From DASYVD01 sp050693035 (GTDB taxonomy: Bacteria; Actinomycetota; UBA4738; CALAEC01): a stretch of DNA of 26,158 nt. Position 1 is the stretch's first letter; each line of letters begins with the position of its first letter. The notes under the pieces are model-generated. The model worked only from the letters and a program-made list of their open reading frames with translations, did no database searches and was not told the origin of the DNA. Both the position numbers and the translations under genes were made by a program. The DNA lies in assembly GCA_050693035.1 (NCBI GenBank), contig JBOGWB010000082.1, forward strand, positions 1 through 26,158, written 5' to 3'. This document shows positions 1 to 6,794 of this stretch, one piece after another.

Positions 1-2
1 TC

Positions 3-185
3 TGCCCGGTCACAGCGATCTTCGCCGAGGACGACGTTCCCGCGGAGTGGAAGGAGTTCACCCCGATCAACGCGGAGTTCTTCACCGAGGAGATCGCGGG
101 CTACGTGTCGCCCGGCGGCGCCGCCCAGGTGGGTCCGGTCGACAAGGACCACCCGAAGGTGGCGGCATGGGAGGCCGCCGGCTAG
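3..185 (+). CDS. 7Fe-type ferredoxin, C-terminal fragment
   Basis: The window opens inside this gene; 60 residues and the TAG stop remain. The fragment starts with CPVTAIF, the last cluster-binding Cys-Pro of a bacterial ferredoxin. It continues with EDDVPAEWKEF and INAEFF, the acidic C-terminal segment typical of 7Fe (3Fe-4S/4Fe-4S) ferredoxins of actinobacteria and relatives. Its role is soluble cytoplasmic electron transfer; the partner cannot be told from here. The first cluster motifs lie outside the window, so the exact cluster content is inferred. It is convergent with the HAD phosphatase, with only six bases between the two stop codons. Confidence 0.85.
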   Translation, partial: CPVTAIFAEDDVPAEWKEFTPINAEFFTEEIAGYVSPGGAAQVGPVDKDHPKVAAWEAAG

Positions 186-191
186 CCCCAC

Positions 192-986
192 TCAGCCCAG
201 CCGGTCAAGCAGCGAGGGCAGGTCGGCCACCGAATCGATCACGTGGTCGGGCTTGTCGCCAGCAGCGGCCAGGGCCTCCTCCTGGAACTTTCCCGTCCGA
301 ACCGCAACTCCGGTGAGGCCGATGGCCTGGGCCGGAAAGACGTCCGCCTCGAGATCGTCGCCCACCATCACCGCCCTCTCGGGCTCGGCGCCCAACAGTG
401 CCAGCGCCCCCCGAAAGATTTCGGTCGAGGGCTTCCCCACGACGACCGCTCGAACGCCGGTCGCCTCCTCCAGGGCGGCCACGTAGGGCCCCGCGTCCAG
501 CTTCGGCCCCTCCGAGGTCATCCACCACGCGTTGCGGTGCATGGCCACCAGCGCGGCGCCGTCGCGGATCATCCGGAAGGCCCGGTTCATGGCCTCGTAG
601 GTGAGGGCGTCCTCGGCGCCCCCCACCACGACCACGTCGGCGGCGTCCGCGGCCAGGGCGATCCCCTGGAACTCCTCAGCCACGTCGCCGGTGGCCAGGA
701 GGAAACAGCTGGCTCCGGGGTGATGGCTCCGCAGGTATGCCGCGGTGGCCGCGGGGGCGGTCATCAGGAGCTCCGGCGGAACCTCCAGGCCGGCTTGGGC
801 GAGCCGAGCCGAGAGGCTTCGCCGGCTCAGCGTGGTGGTGTTGGTCACGAGCGCGAACGGGATCCTCCGCTCCTCGAGCACTCGGAGGCTCTCCGCTGCT
901 CCCGGCAGGGCTTCCCACGAGACGACCAGGACGCCATCCACGTCGAGGAGAACGCCCTCCGGGCGGGCCCGGTCGCTTCTCGCCAC
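192..986 (-). CDS. HAD-superfamily (class IIA, NagD-like) phosphatase
   Basis: A 264-residue protein with all four HAD motifs: DVDGVL near residue 15 (nucleophile Asp15, Asp17), LVTNTTT (motif II), VVVGKPS (motif III Lys) and VMVGDDLEAD (motif IV metal-binding acids). The layout, with a cap between motifs II and III, matches the class IIA group (NagD, 4-nitrophenylphosphatase, LHPP-like). It is probably a cytoplasmic phosphatase of small phosphorylated metabolites; the substrate cannot be read from sequence. The start is GTG at 986. No Shine-Dalgarno is visible, but a TAGGCT hexamer ends six bases before the start, which suggests a leaderless mRNA. It is transcribed away from the CAP-domain gene. 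Confidence 0.88.
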   Translation of the reverse strand: MARSDRARPEGVLLDVDGVLVVSWEALPGAAESLRVLEERRIPFALVTNTTTLSRRSLSARLAQAGLEVPPELLMTAPAATAAYLRSHHPGASCFLLATGDVAEEFQGIALAADAADVVVVGGAEDALTYEAMNRAFRMIRDGAALVAMHRNAWWMTSEGPKLDAGPYVAALEEATGVRAVVVGKPSTEIFRGALALLGAEPERAVMVGDDLEADVFPAQAIGLTGVAVRTGKFQEEALAAAGDKPDHVIDSVADLPSLLDRLG

Positions 987-1376
987 GACCCGAGCCTACT
1001 GCCCGGACCTGGGTGAGGGTGACGACGCGGTCGGTCGGCCCGACGCCGCTCCCGCTGCGGTCGTCCGCGGTGACGGTCCGGGACCTCGCCCGTGTAGCCG
1101 GGCGCCTGGCCGGCTGAGGCCGCCCGACCCAGCCTCCTGACGGGTGGCCGACACCCACCTGCCCCCCCGCACCGGCTGTGGGGTGGCTTGCTCTGGCTCG
1201 TCCGCCCACGGCCGGACGACCGGGGAGGAAATGACGACTACCGAGCTCGAGACGCCGTTACTAGCTTCGGTTGCCTGCCCCCAGGACGGGGGGTTCCGGG
1301 GGGAAGAGCTCGCCCGGAGACGCCGAAGCGTGGAGCAGGACGGCGAGCGGTCCCCTCGGCGAGAAGGGAGGCCGCC
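987..1376. other. 390-bp intergenic region between divergent HAD and CAP genes
   Basis: It holds a possible leaderless -10 box for the HAD gene (reverse strand, 998-993, TAGGCT) and, next to the CAP gene, a compact set of inverted repeats at 1264-1329 that could fold into a three-stem leader. GGGGAGGAA just before an ATG at 1230 looks like a ribosome site, but the reading frame behind it overlaps the CAP gene and resembles no known protein. Nothing else recognisable is present. Confidence 0.5.
1264..1329 (+). promoter_or_regulatory. possible structured 5' leader of the CAP gene
   Basis: GCTTCGG (1264-1270) is exactly complementary to CCGAAGC (1323-1329). Inside this 7-bp stem lie two smaller ones: CCCCC (1278-1282) with GGGGG (1288-1292), and CCGGG (1296-1300) with CCCGG (1313-1317). 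Together they make a three-way-junction shape ending about 48 bases before the start codon. I could not match it to the ydaO (c-di-AMP) or GEMM (c-di-GMP) consensus as I know them. In GC-rich DNA such stems also arise by chance. Confidence 0.25.
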
Positions 1377-1838
1377 ATGGGTTCGTCCCGCTCGCGCATC
1401 GCCCGCACCGGGATGGCGGCGGCGGTGGTGGCCGGCATCCTCGTTGCGGGGGGGCCGGTCGCACCGCCCGCCGATGCCACCACCAACGCCGAGGAGGACC
1501 TCTTCGCCTTGACCAACCAGGCCCGGGTGAAGCGCGACCGCCCCCGGCTCAGGCTCAGCCAATCCCTCTCCCGGAAAGCGCACCGCCACAGCAGCCGGAT
1601 GGCCGATCAGGGCTCGATCTTCCATCACTCCTGCCTGTCGTGCCTGGTCTCGGGGTGGGAGTGGAACACGATCGGGGAGAACGTCGGCGTGGGCTCCACC
1701 GTGCGCTCCGTGCATCGGGCGCTCATGGACAGCCGGCCCCACCGGCGCAACATCCTGAGCAGGGCGTTCACCAAGATCGGCGTGGGGGTGGTGCGCTCGG
1801 GAGGCCGCGTGTGGGTCACGGAGATTTTCCTCGGTTGA
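1377..1838 (+). CDS. secreted CAP-domain (SCP/PR1-like) protein
   Basis: A 153-residue protein. The ATG at 1377 is chosen because AGGGAGG sits seven bases upstream and it gives a proper export signal: basic RSRIAR, a hydrophobic Ala/Val/Gly stretch, then an ADA-type cleavage site near residue 34. The mature part is a small CAP domain: an EEDLFALTNQAR start, RKAHRHSSRMAD, GENVGVG, HRALMDS and RRNILSRAFTKIGVGVV, the conserved helix-loop-strand order of bacterial SCP/CAP proteins. Two Cys (HSCLSC) may form a disulfide. It acts outside the cytoplasm; a role in cell-surface remodelling or defence is only a guess. Longer in-frame reading to 1188 adds 63 low-complexity residues and hides the signal peptide. 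Confidence 0.85.
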   Translation: MGSSRSRIARTGMAAAVVAGILVAGGPVAPPADATTNAEEDLFALTNQARVKRDRPRLRLSQSLSRKAHRHSSRMADQGSIFHHSCLSCLVSGWEWNTIGENVGVGSTVRSVHRALMDSRPHRRNILSRAFTKIGVGVVRSGGRVWVTEIFLG

Positions 1839-1938
1839 CTCCGGGCCCATGCCGTCACCTGGGCGTGGAGCATCCGGCGTTTGCCGACATCCGGCCGAGG
1901 GAACCATCGGGACCGGACGGCCGAGGAGGTGACCTCTC

Positions 1939-2100
1939 ATGGCACACACGCACGGATCTGAGCCCGAACACCACACCCACGAGCCGGCTCCCGAGTCGGG
2001 ATCGGGCATGACGGGCTTCGCCCTCGCGAAATACGGGATCATCCTGGTGATCGTCCTGGTGGTCCTGTGGTTCGTGGCGACCTACTTCCTGGGACGGTGA
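1939..2100 (+). CDS. small His-rich single-pass membrane protein
   Basis: A 53-residue gene with an excellent ribosome site (GAGGAGGT at 1923-1930, eight bases before ATG). The first 28 residues are hydrophilic and rich in His, Glu and Pro (five His in the first 14 residues, including HTH and HHTH). They are followed by one strongly hydrophobic helix of about 20 residues (YGIILVIVLVVLWFVATYF) and a GR end. It looks like a small tail-anchored inner-membrane protein, and the His cluster could bind a metal. No family recognised. It lies 100 bases after the CAP gene and converges on ligC with nine bases between stops. Confidence 0.75.
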   Translation: MAHTHGSEPEHHTHEPAPESGSGMTGFALAKYGIILVIVLVVLWFVATYFLGR

Positions 2101-2109
2101 CCGCCGGCG

Positions 2110-3144
2110 CTACCGGGGCGCCACAAGCTGGTCGAACGTGCAGGATCGGGGATCGCGATCGGGGCGCCAGCGCAGAAACTGTGCGAGGTGACGGAAGCGG
2201 TGTCCTCCCTGGAAGTGGTCGTATGCCACCTCGCACACGAGAACCGGTTCGACCGAGATCCACTCCTTCTCCTCCGCCCGCCACCGGCTGGGGCCGCCGA
2301 GCATCACCCCGCCCGCGAACGCCTCGCCACCCTCGAGGGGGCGCAGCTTTTCCCTGATGGCCACGCGGTCCTTCATGGAGAACGCTCCGCAGGCCCCGAC
2401 ATGATGGAGCACCCCCTCTTCGCCGTATAGCCCGAGCATCAACGAGCCGACTCCACGGCCGGACTTGTGGACCCTGTACCCACCCACGACGCAATCGATG
2501 GTCCGCTGGTGTTTGATCTTCACCATCACGCGTTTGCCGGGCTGGTAGGCGAGAACGTCGCGTTTGGCGATGACCCCGTCGAGCCCGGCAGGTTCCAGAT
2601 CGTCGAGCCATCGAGTGGCCTCATCAGCATCGGTGGATTGCGGTGTCAGGACCACGTGCGTGCGAGGACCCAGGATGGCGCGCATCGTGGAGGCCACGGG
2701 TCGCGGTTCCAGGAACCGGGTGAGCCGATCCCATCGCCGGGCGAGCGGCTGCCCACGGAGATCCCGCGATCCCTCGGCCAGCAGGTCGAATGCCACGAAC
2801 GACGACGGGGTCTCCTCGGCCAGCTTCCCGATGCGGGACTGCGCCGGATGGATCCGTTGCTGGAGGACCTCGAAATCGAGCACGCCGTCCGACGCCACGA
2901 CGATCTCCCCGTCCACGACGCACCGCCGGGGCACGACCTGCTTGAGGGCGGCAACGAGCTCGGGGAAGTAGCGTTCCAGGGTCTTGCCCCCCCGGCTGCC
3001 GATCGTCAGCTCGTCGCCGTCTCGGAACGCGATGGCCCGGAAGCCATCCCACTTCGGCTCGTACCGCCACCCATCTCCCCGGGGGATGTCGCTCTCCAGG
3101 CGGGCGAGCATCGGCTCGATCGGAGGGCGGACGGGAAGGGCCAT
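2110..3144 (-). CDS. ligC: ATP-dependent DNA ligase, LigC type
   Basis: A 344-residue stand-alone ligase. The adenylation motif I is EPKWDGFR (nucleophile Lys31). The other nucleotidyltransferase motifs follow in order: VVDGEIVV (III), SFVAFDLL (IIIa), LDGVIAKR (IV) and RVMVKIKHQRT (V), then an OB-fold segment starting CVVGGYRVHKSGRG. The length and the absence of polymerase and phosphoesterase domains match mycobacterial LigC rather than LigD. The family seals nicks using ATP and is linked to back-up repair; no Ku or primase-polymerase partner is present in this window. The ATG at 3144 has no Shine-Dalgarno but has TACAGT seven bases upstream (3157-3152 on the reverse strand), suggesting a leaderless transcript. 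Confidence 0.93.
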   Translation of the reverse strand: MALPVRPPIEPMLARLESDIPRGDGWRYEPKWDGFRAIAFRDGDELTIGSRGGKTLERYFPELVAALKQVVPRRCVVDGEIVVASDGVLDFEVLQQRIHPAQSRIGKLAEETPSSFVAFDLLAEGSRDLRGQPLARRWDRLTRFLEPRPVASTMRAILGPRTHVVLTPQSTDADEATRWLDDLEPAGLDGVIAKRDVLAYQPGKRVMVKIKHQRTIDCVVGGYRVHKSGRGVGSLMLGLYGEEGVLHHVGACGAFSMKDRVAIREKLRPLEGGEAFAGGVMLGGPSRWRAEEKEWISVEPVLVCEVAYDHFQGGHRFRHLAQFLRWRPDRDPRSCTFDQLVAPR

Positions 3145-3183
3145 CGGCTCGACTGTATCGCGGAACTCGACAGGTGGAGACGA

Positions 3184-3197
3184 CGGGCTTCAGCCCG
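3184..3197 (-). terminator. short palindrome between MBL gene and ligC
   Basis: CGGGC (3184-3188), loop of four, GCCCG (3193-3197): a tight 5-bp GC hairpin 48 bases beyond the stop of the MBL gene (reverse strand). There is no following T-run, so it is at best a weak terminator or a simple extragenic palindrome. Confidence 0.3.
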
Positions 3198-3245
3198 CGA
3201 GGAAGGGGAAGGTTTCCACGAACGTCCCAGCTCGACCGGCCCCAC

Positions 3246-4103
3246 TCAGGGGGACAGGTCGAATTCCATGCCCTCGTGAGCGAGTTCGGGGCCCTCGCCC
3301 TCCCCGCCCCCGCCCTCCCACAGGGCCCGGGCGTGATCTCGCATCTTCTCGAGGTCGTCGTCCGTGTGGAGCGGGTCGTGATGGAACATCACCGGCCGCT
3401 CAATTCTGCAGGCCAGGGAGAAGGCCACCATGTGGTCGACGCTCGAATGCCCCCAGCCCTGCCGCTCGAGATATTCCTCCGCCGTGTACTGAGCGTCGTG
3501 GAACAGGACGTCGGCCTCGCGGGCCACCTGGTAGCCGGAGATCCACTCGGGGCTCATGGAATCGAGGTCCACCCCCTGGGCAGGCTCGTGGTCGGTGAGG
3601 TAGGCGAACGACCGGCCGTTCTCAGAGATGCGCCAGCCCACCGTGGGGCCGCGGTGGGCGATCGGCTCGGACAGGATTGTTCCGCTCCCGATCCGCACCT
3701 CGGATCCCGGAGCGTCGTGGAACTTTGGGTGCGCGGGGATCTCGCTGAGATGCACGGGGAAGAGGGGTGGAGAGAAGTACTGCGCCACCCGTTGCTCCAG
3801 GGTGCGCACCGGGGACGGCGGCCCCCAGATGTGCAGGTCCGCCTCGCGCTGCCACACGGGAAGGAAGAACCCCAGCCCCTCCAGGTGGTCGAGATGGAGA
3901 TGGCTGAGGAACAGGTGGATCTTCGGTGGCGGGTCCGATAGGAGGGACAGTCCGAGAGGGCGGATCCCCGTTCCCGCGTCCAGGATGATGAGCGTGTCGT
4001 CATCCAGGCGGACCTCGACGCAGGCCGTGTTCCCTCCGTAGCGGATCGTCTCGGGGCCCGGCGACGCCAGCGACCCGCGACAGCCCCACACGCGGATGTG
4101 CAC
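3246..4103 (-). CDS. MBL-fold metallo-hydrolase
   Basis: A 285-residue protein of the metallo-beta-lactamase fold. The first metal motif is complete: SHLHLDHLEG gives His68, His70, Asp72, His73. Further ligands are likely in AHRGPT, LFHDAQY and MFHHDPLH. The N-terminus (MHIRVWGCRGS, RYGGNTACVEV, LDAGTGIRPLG) is characteristic of the RNase Z / PhnP / cyclic-phosphodiesterase-like subgroup often annotated as cAMP phosphodiesterase-like. It is probably a cytoplasmic phosphodiesterase; the substrate is unknown. It starts three bases after the stop of the PAS protein on the same strand, so the two are almost certainly one operon and the PAS protein may sense a signal relevant to this enzyme. Confidence 0.87.
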   Translation of the reverse strand: MHIRVWGCRGSLASPGPETIRYGGNTACVEVRLDDDTLIILDAGTGIRPLGLSLLSDPPPKIHLFLSHLHLDHLEGLGFFLPVWQREADLHIWGPPSPVRTLEQRVAQYFSPPLFPVHLSEIPAHPKFHDAPGSEVRIGSGTILSEPIAHRGPTVGWRISENGRSFAYLTDHEPAQGVDLDSMSPEWISGYQVAREADVLFHDAQYTAEEYLERQGWGHSSVDHMVAFSLACRIERPVMFHHDPLHTDDDLEKMRDHARALWEGGGGEGEGPELAHEGMEFDLSP

Positions 4104-4106
4104 GGC

Positions 4107-4568
4107 TCAGCTCACGCCCCCGCCGGGCCGGCCGCGAGACCCCTTCGCAGGACCCCGGGAGTCCTCTCCGGCGGGATGCTCCCAGAAGATGGCCACCGCC
4201 CCCGCGAACTCCTCTCCTCCCCCGAGGAGAGGGAATGCGGTCACGGCGATCTGCCGGACGACGCCGTCGCGTCCCTTGATCCGGATCTCGTCATGCACGG
4301 GAACGTGGCTCGTAAGCGCCCGGATCAACGGTAGCTGCTCGAGGGAAAGCGGGGTGCCGTCGGGAGCCTCGGGCGAGAACATGACGGCCCACTCGTCCCG
4401 GGTGAGCTCACCGACGAGGCCGAACGGCTCGCCGAGGATGTCCTCTGCGGCCTCGTTGTAGAAGACCAGCGTTCCTTCGGGGTCGACCACGAATACCGGT
4501 GTGGCCAGGTTCGTGGCCAGCTCGCGGGCCAGGATCAGGATGAGCGTCTTGTGCCGTGCCTCTTCCAA
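4107..4568 (-). CDS. single PAS-domain sensory protein
   Basis: A 153-residue protein made of one PAS domain: ATPVFVVDPEGTLVFYNEAAEDILG near residues 22-46, a middle helix region, then DEIRIKGRDGVVRQIAVTAFPLLG and a final beta strand near residue 129. After it comes a short, disordered Gly/Arg/Ser-rich tail. There is no kinase, GGDEF or DNA-binding domain, so it would act as a stand-alone sensor or partner protein in the cytoplasm. The only start available before an upstream stop is TTG at 4568, without a clear ribosome site; a TAGGCT -10-like box lies ten bases upstream, so a very short or absent leader is likely. It precedes the MBL hydrolase by three bases. Confidence 0.78.
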   Translation of the reverse strand: MEEARHKTLILILARELATNLATPVFVVDPEGTLVFYNEAAEDILGEPFGLVGELTRDEWAVMFSPEAPDGTPLSLEQLPLIRALTSHVPVHDEIRIKGRDGVVRQIAVTAFPLLGGGEEFAGAVAIFWEHPAGEDSRGPAKGSRGRPGGGVS

Positions 4569-4658
4569 CGCGAGAGCGAGCCTAGCGCGAGCTGAGGAAT
4601 CGGCTCAAGACGCCGGAGAAGAAGCCCAAGCGTCTGAGACGTTTACGCCGAACGCACC

Positions 4659-4687
4659 TTTACAGCCCGGGACGGGGAGAGTAGCCT
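4659..4687 (+). promoter_or_regulatory. promoter of the secreted propeller gene
   Basis: TTTACA (4659-4664), a 17-base spacer, then TAGCCT (4682-4687), 30 bases before the ATG at 4718. The -35 matches the SigA consensus at five of six positions and the -10 fits the TAnnnT form. It sits in the gap between the divergent PAS and propeller genes. Confidence 0.5.
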
Positions 4688-4717
4688 CACCGCCCTCACG
4701 GACCCGGAGGAACGATC

Positions 4718-6019
4718 ATGCGCAGAACCCTCCATGCGATCCTGGTCTCTCTCCTGATGGCCGCCGGCTTGTCGACGAAGGGGCTGGCGGGGGCCGAAGA
4801 GGCCGCATTCGAGGTCTGGGTGATCGACCAATCCAACACCACCGCCGACGGTGGGGGGACTCTCTACATCTACCCCGGGGATGATCTGTCCGGTCGGGAT
4901 GCCGCGGTTGCCACCCCGGAGGTCATCGACTTGGGTGGCGCCTCCCGTGATTTGTGCCTCGCGCGTACGGGCTCCGCCCCGCAGAGACCGCACATGCACA
5001 TGTTCAACATGGATTACTCTCACGCCGTTATCGCGTTCGTGGCCACCGGCCACGTGCTGTTCATGGATGCGGCGGCTCGGACTCCCGTGGAGTGCATCGA
5101 CGTGGGAGCCCAGGCACATGCGGCATTCCCGTCGATGGACGACAGCTATGTCGTGGTGGCGAATCAGAACGGGAAGCTCCTTCAGCGGATCTCCACGGAC
5201 TTCGAAACCGGGACCTTCACGCTCGACCCTGCGGCCACGCTCAACCTGGCGACCTGCGTTACTCCGAACGGTTTCCGATGCGAGGATCCCGTGCTCCGCC
5301 CCGACAACGCTCCCATCTGCCCGGTTATCGACGCGACCAGCCGGTTCACGTTCGTCACCCTCCGGGGCGGTGGGTTGTTCGTTGTCGACAGTACCGCGAC
5401 CCCGATGGCCATCGTCGCGGAGTACGACCAGGCTGCCGTCCATCCGAACGGCTGCGGCGGGGTAGAGATCGACGGGAAGATCTACATCAACTCGGGCGGT
5501 GGGACGGCGGCCAACCCCCTGGAAGCGGACCTGTACAAGTTCCTGCTCTCCGGTTTTTCCACGACTCCCAATCCTCCGAACACCCCGGCGCCTGTCCTCG
5601 TGTTCAGCCACGACGCCAGGGGTTTCGTGGACTCCCACGGGGCCACCCTCACCAAGCACGGCCGGTTCCTCTGGGTCGCTGACCGGGCCGCCAACCGGAT
5701 CGTCGTCGTCGATACCGCGACCGACGCGGTCGTGAATGAGTTCAGTCTGGCCGGCGGAGTGAGCGACGATCCCGCGTCCGATCTATTGGGCATCGCCCCC
5801 AGCGGGAACAGGGTGTTCGCCTCCCTGCGCGGGCCCAATCCACTCACCGGGAATGCCCCGGGAGTGAACAACGCGGTGGGAAGCACTCCCGGCGTCGGGG
5901 TGATCCGCGTTGAGGGCGGCGGCCGGACCGGACACCTCCAGGCCGTGGCTCCGATCTCTCACGTGGTTGGTGACGTGGAGCGGGCCGACCCGCACGGCCT
6001 CGCCATCCGGCGAACCTAG
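4718..6019 (+). CDS. secreted beta-propeller-like (YncE/YVTN-type) protein
   Basis: A 433-residue protein. The ATG at 4718 has GGAGGAA nine bases upstream. An export signal (MRRTLHAILVSLLMAAG, cleaved near AGA around residue 26) leads into repeated four-stranded sheet segments with blade-like signatures: EVWVIDQSNTT, HAVIAFVATGHVLFMDA, DSYVVVANQNGKLLQRI, RFTFVTLRGGGLFVVDS, GRFLWVADRAANRIVVVDT and GNRVFASLRG. These resemble YncE/YVTN seven-bladed propellers. An HMHMFN segment near residue 92 and several Cys (ECIDVG, ATCVTPNGFRCEDPV) could bind a metal or form disulfides. It is probably extracytoplasmic; function unknown. It shows no partner nearby: rpsD follows after 139 bases with its own likely promoter. 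Confidence 0.75.
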   Translation: MRRTLHAILVSLLMAAGLSTKGLAGAEEAAFEVWVIDQSNTTADGGGTLYIYPGDDLSGRDAAVATPEVIDLGGASRDLCLARTGSAPQRPHMHMFNMDYSHAVIAFVATGHVLFMDAAARTPVECIDVGAQAHAAFPSMDDSYVVVANQNGKLLQRISTDFETGTFTLDPAATLNLATCVTPNGFRCEDPVLRPDNAPICPVIDATSRFTFVTLRGGGLFVVDSTATPMAIVAEYDQAAVHPNGCGGVEIDGKIYINSGGGTAANPLEADLYKFLLSGFSTTPNPPNTPAPVLVFSHDARGFVDSHGATLTKHGRFLWVADRAANRIVVVDTATDAVVNEFSLAGGVSDDPASDLLGIAPSGNRVFASLRGPNPLTGNAPGVNNAVGSTPGVGVIRVEGGGRTGHLQAVAPISHVVGDVERADPHGLAIRRT

Positions 6020-6116
6020 GCTCGATCCGCTCGGCAAGACCGGTCGCAGGGGGAGCGAGGAAGCCGCACCCCGCTCTTCTGCCGCATCCCCGCTGTCGCC
6101 GAACCCTCAGAGCGTG

Positions 6117-6122
6117 TATCCT
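6117..6122 (+). promoter_or_regulatory. possible -10 box of rpsD
   Basis: TATCCT at 6117-6122 fits the TAnnnT pattern. No good -35 is seen at 17 bases. Transcription from it would begin near 6129, the first base of the hairpin in front of rpsD. Confidence 0.3.
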
Positions 6123-6128
6123 CAAGGT

Positions 6129-6149
6129 CCGCCGTTCCTTCGACGGCGG
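6129..6149 (+). promoter_or_regulatory. hairpin overlapping the rpsD ribosome site
   Basis: CCGCCGT (6129-6135), a 7-base loop, and ACGGCGG (6143-6149) form a perfect 7-bp stem ending nine bases before the rpsD ATG. The 3' arm holds GGCGG, the only Shine-Dalgarno-like sequence, so folding would hide it. S4 proteins of other bacteria repress their own translation, so this may be a regulatory leader. The alternative is a terminator for the upstream gene, though no T-run follows. Confidence 0.4.
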
Positions 6150-6158
6150 AACCCTGAG

Positions 6159-6761
6159 ATGCTGAAGGTCGGACCACGTCACCGGATCTGCCGACGGGTC
6201 GGCGCCGCGGTATGCGGCCGTCCGAACTGCCCGTCAGGGCGAAGGCCGTACCCGCCGGGCCAGCATGGCCGCGGCCGACGCCGCCTGACCGAGTACCAGC
6301 TCCGACTGCTCGAGAAGCAGAAGCTCCGGGCGATCTACGGCGTCGGGGAGCGACCATTCCGGAGGTACTTCGCCCGCGCGAGCCGAAGGAAGGGCGTGAC
6401 CGGCGCCGAGCTCCTGAGGCTCCTCGAGACCAGGGTCGACGCTTTGGCGCTCCGCCTCGGATGGGCCTTGTCGATGCGGGCGGCTCGCCAGCTCGTCTCC
6501 CACGGGCACGTCAAGGTGAACGGCCGGAGGATAGACGTGCCGAGTGCCGCCGCTCGGCCGGGGGACAAGATCGAGCTCGACGAGAAGGGCCGGAACTTCA
6601 TCTCGGTGCGCGAGGCGTTGGAGATCACCCCCGACCCTCCGCCCTACCTGGAGCGCGATGGCGACGGTCTCGGCGGAACCCTCAGCCGTTGGCCGGAGCG
6701 CAACGAGATCCCGCTGCCGGTCGAGATCGACGAGCGGCTGATCGTCGAGTACTACTCGTAG
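6159..6761 (+). CDS. rpsD: 30S ribosomal protein S4
   Basis: A 200-residue S4, the usual bacterial length. The ATG at 6159 begins MLKVGPRHRICRR; longer reading is not homologous. The conserved RRPYPPGQHG follows near residue 28, then the S4 RNA-binding domain (RVDALALRLGWALSMRAARQLVSHGHVKVNGRRI, about 92-125) and the C-terminal SRWPERNEIPLPVEIDERLIVEYYS. The N-terminus keeps a zinc-knuckle form: His8, Cys11, Cys19, Cys24, where Thermus-type S4 has four Cys and a longer loop. The protein binds 16S rRNA early in 30S assembly. The gene stands alone rather than beside rpsK/rpoA, so it may be the only S4 or a paralogue; the rest of the genome decides. Confidence 0.95.
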   Translation: MLKVGPRHRICRRVGAAVCGRPNCPSGRRPYPPGQHGRGRRRLTEYQLRLLEKQKLRAIYGVGERPFRRYFARASRRKGVTGAELLRLLETRVDALALRLGWALSMRAARQLVSHGHVKVNGRRIDVPSAAARPGDKIELDEKGRNFISVREALEITPDPPPYLERDGDGLGGTLSRWPERNEIPLPVEIDERLIVEYYS

Positions 6762-6794
6762 CCGCGGGATTCACCGCGTACCTGGGAGGACGAT

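Noticed and set aside
1180..1376. ydaO/c-di-AMP riboswitch before the CAP gene
   Set aside because: The conserved segments I know for this riboswitch (GGGGUGAAU, ACCCGUCAGCUAACC) are not there.
1230..1512. Short frame behind GGGGAGGAA-ATG in the CAP leader
   Set aside because: The Shine-Dalgarno is only two bases from the ATG and the product is Arg/Pro-rich and overlaps the CAP gene out of frame; no support beyond the start signal.
6763..6778. Five-bp palindrome between rpsD and the DivIVA-like gene as terminator
   Set aside because: The stem is short and no T-run follows on either strand.
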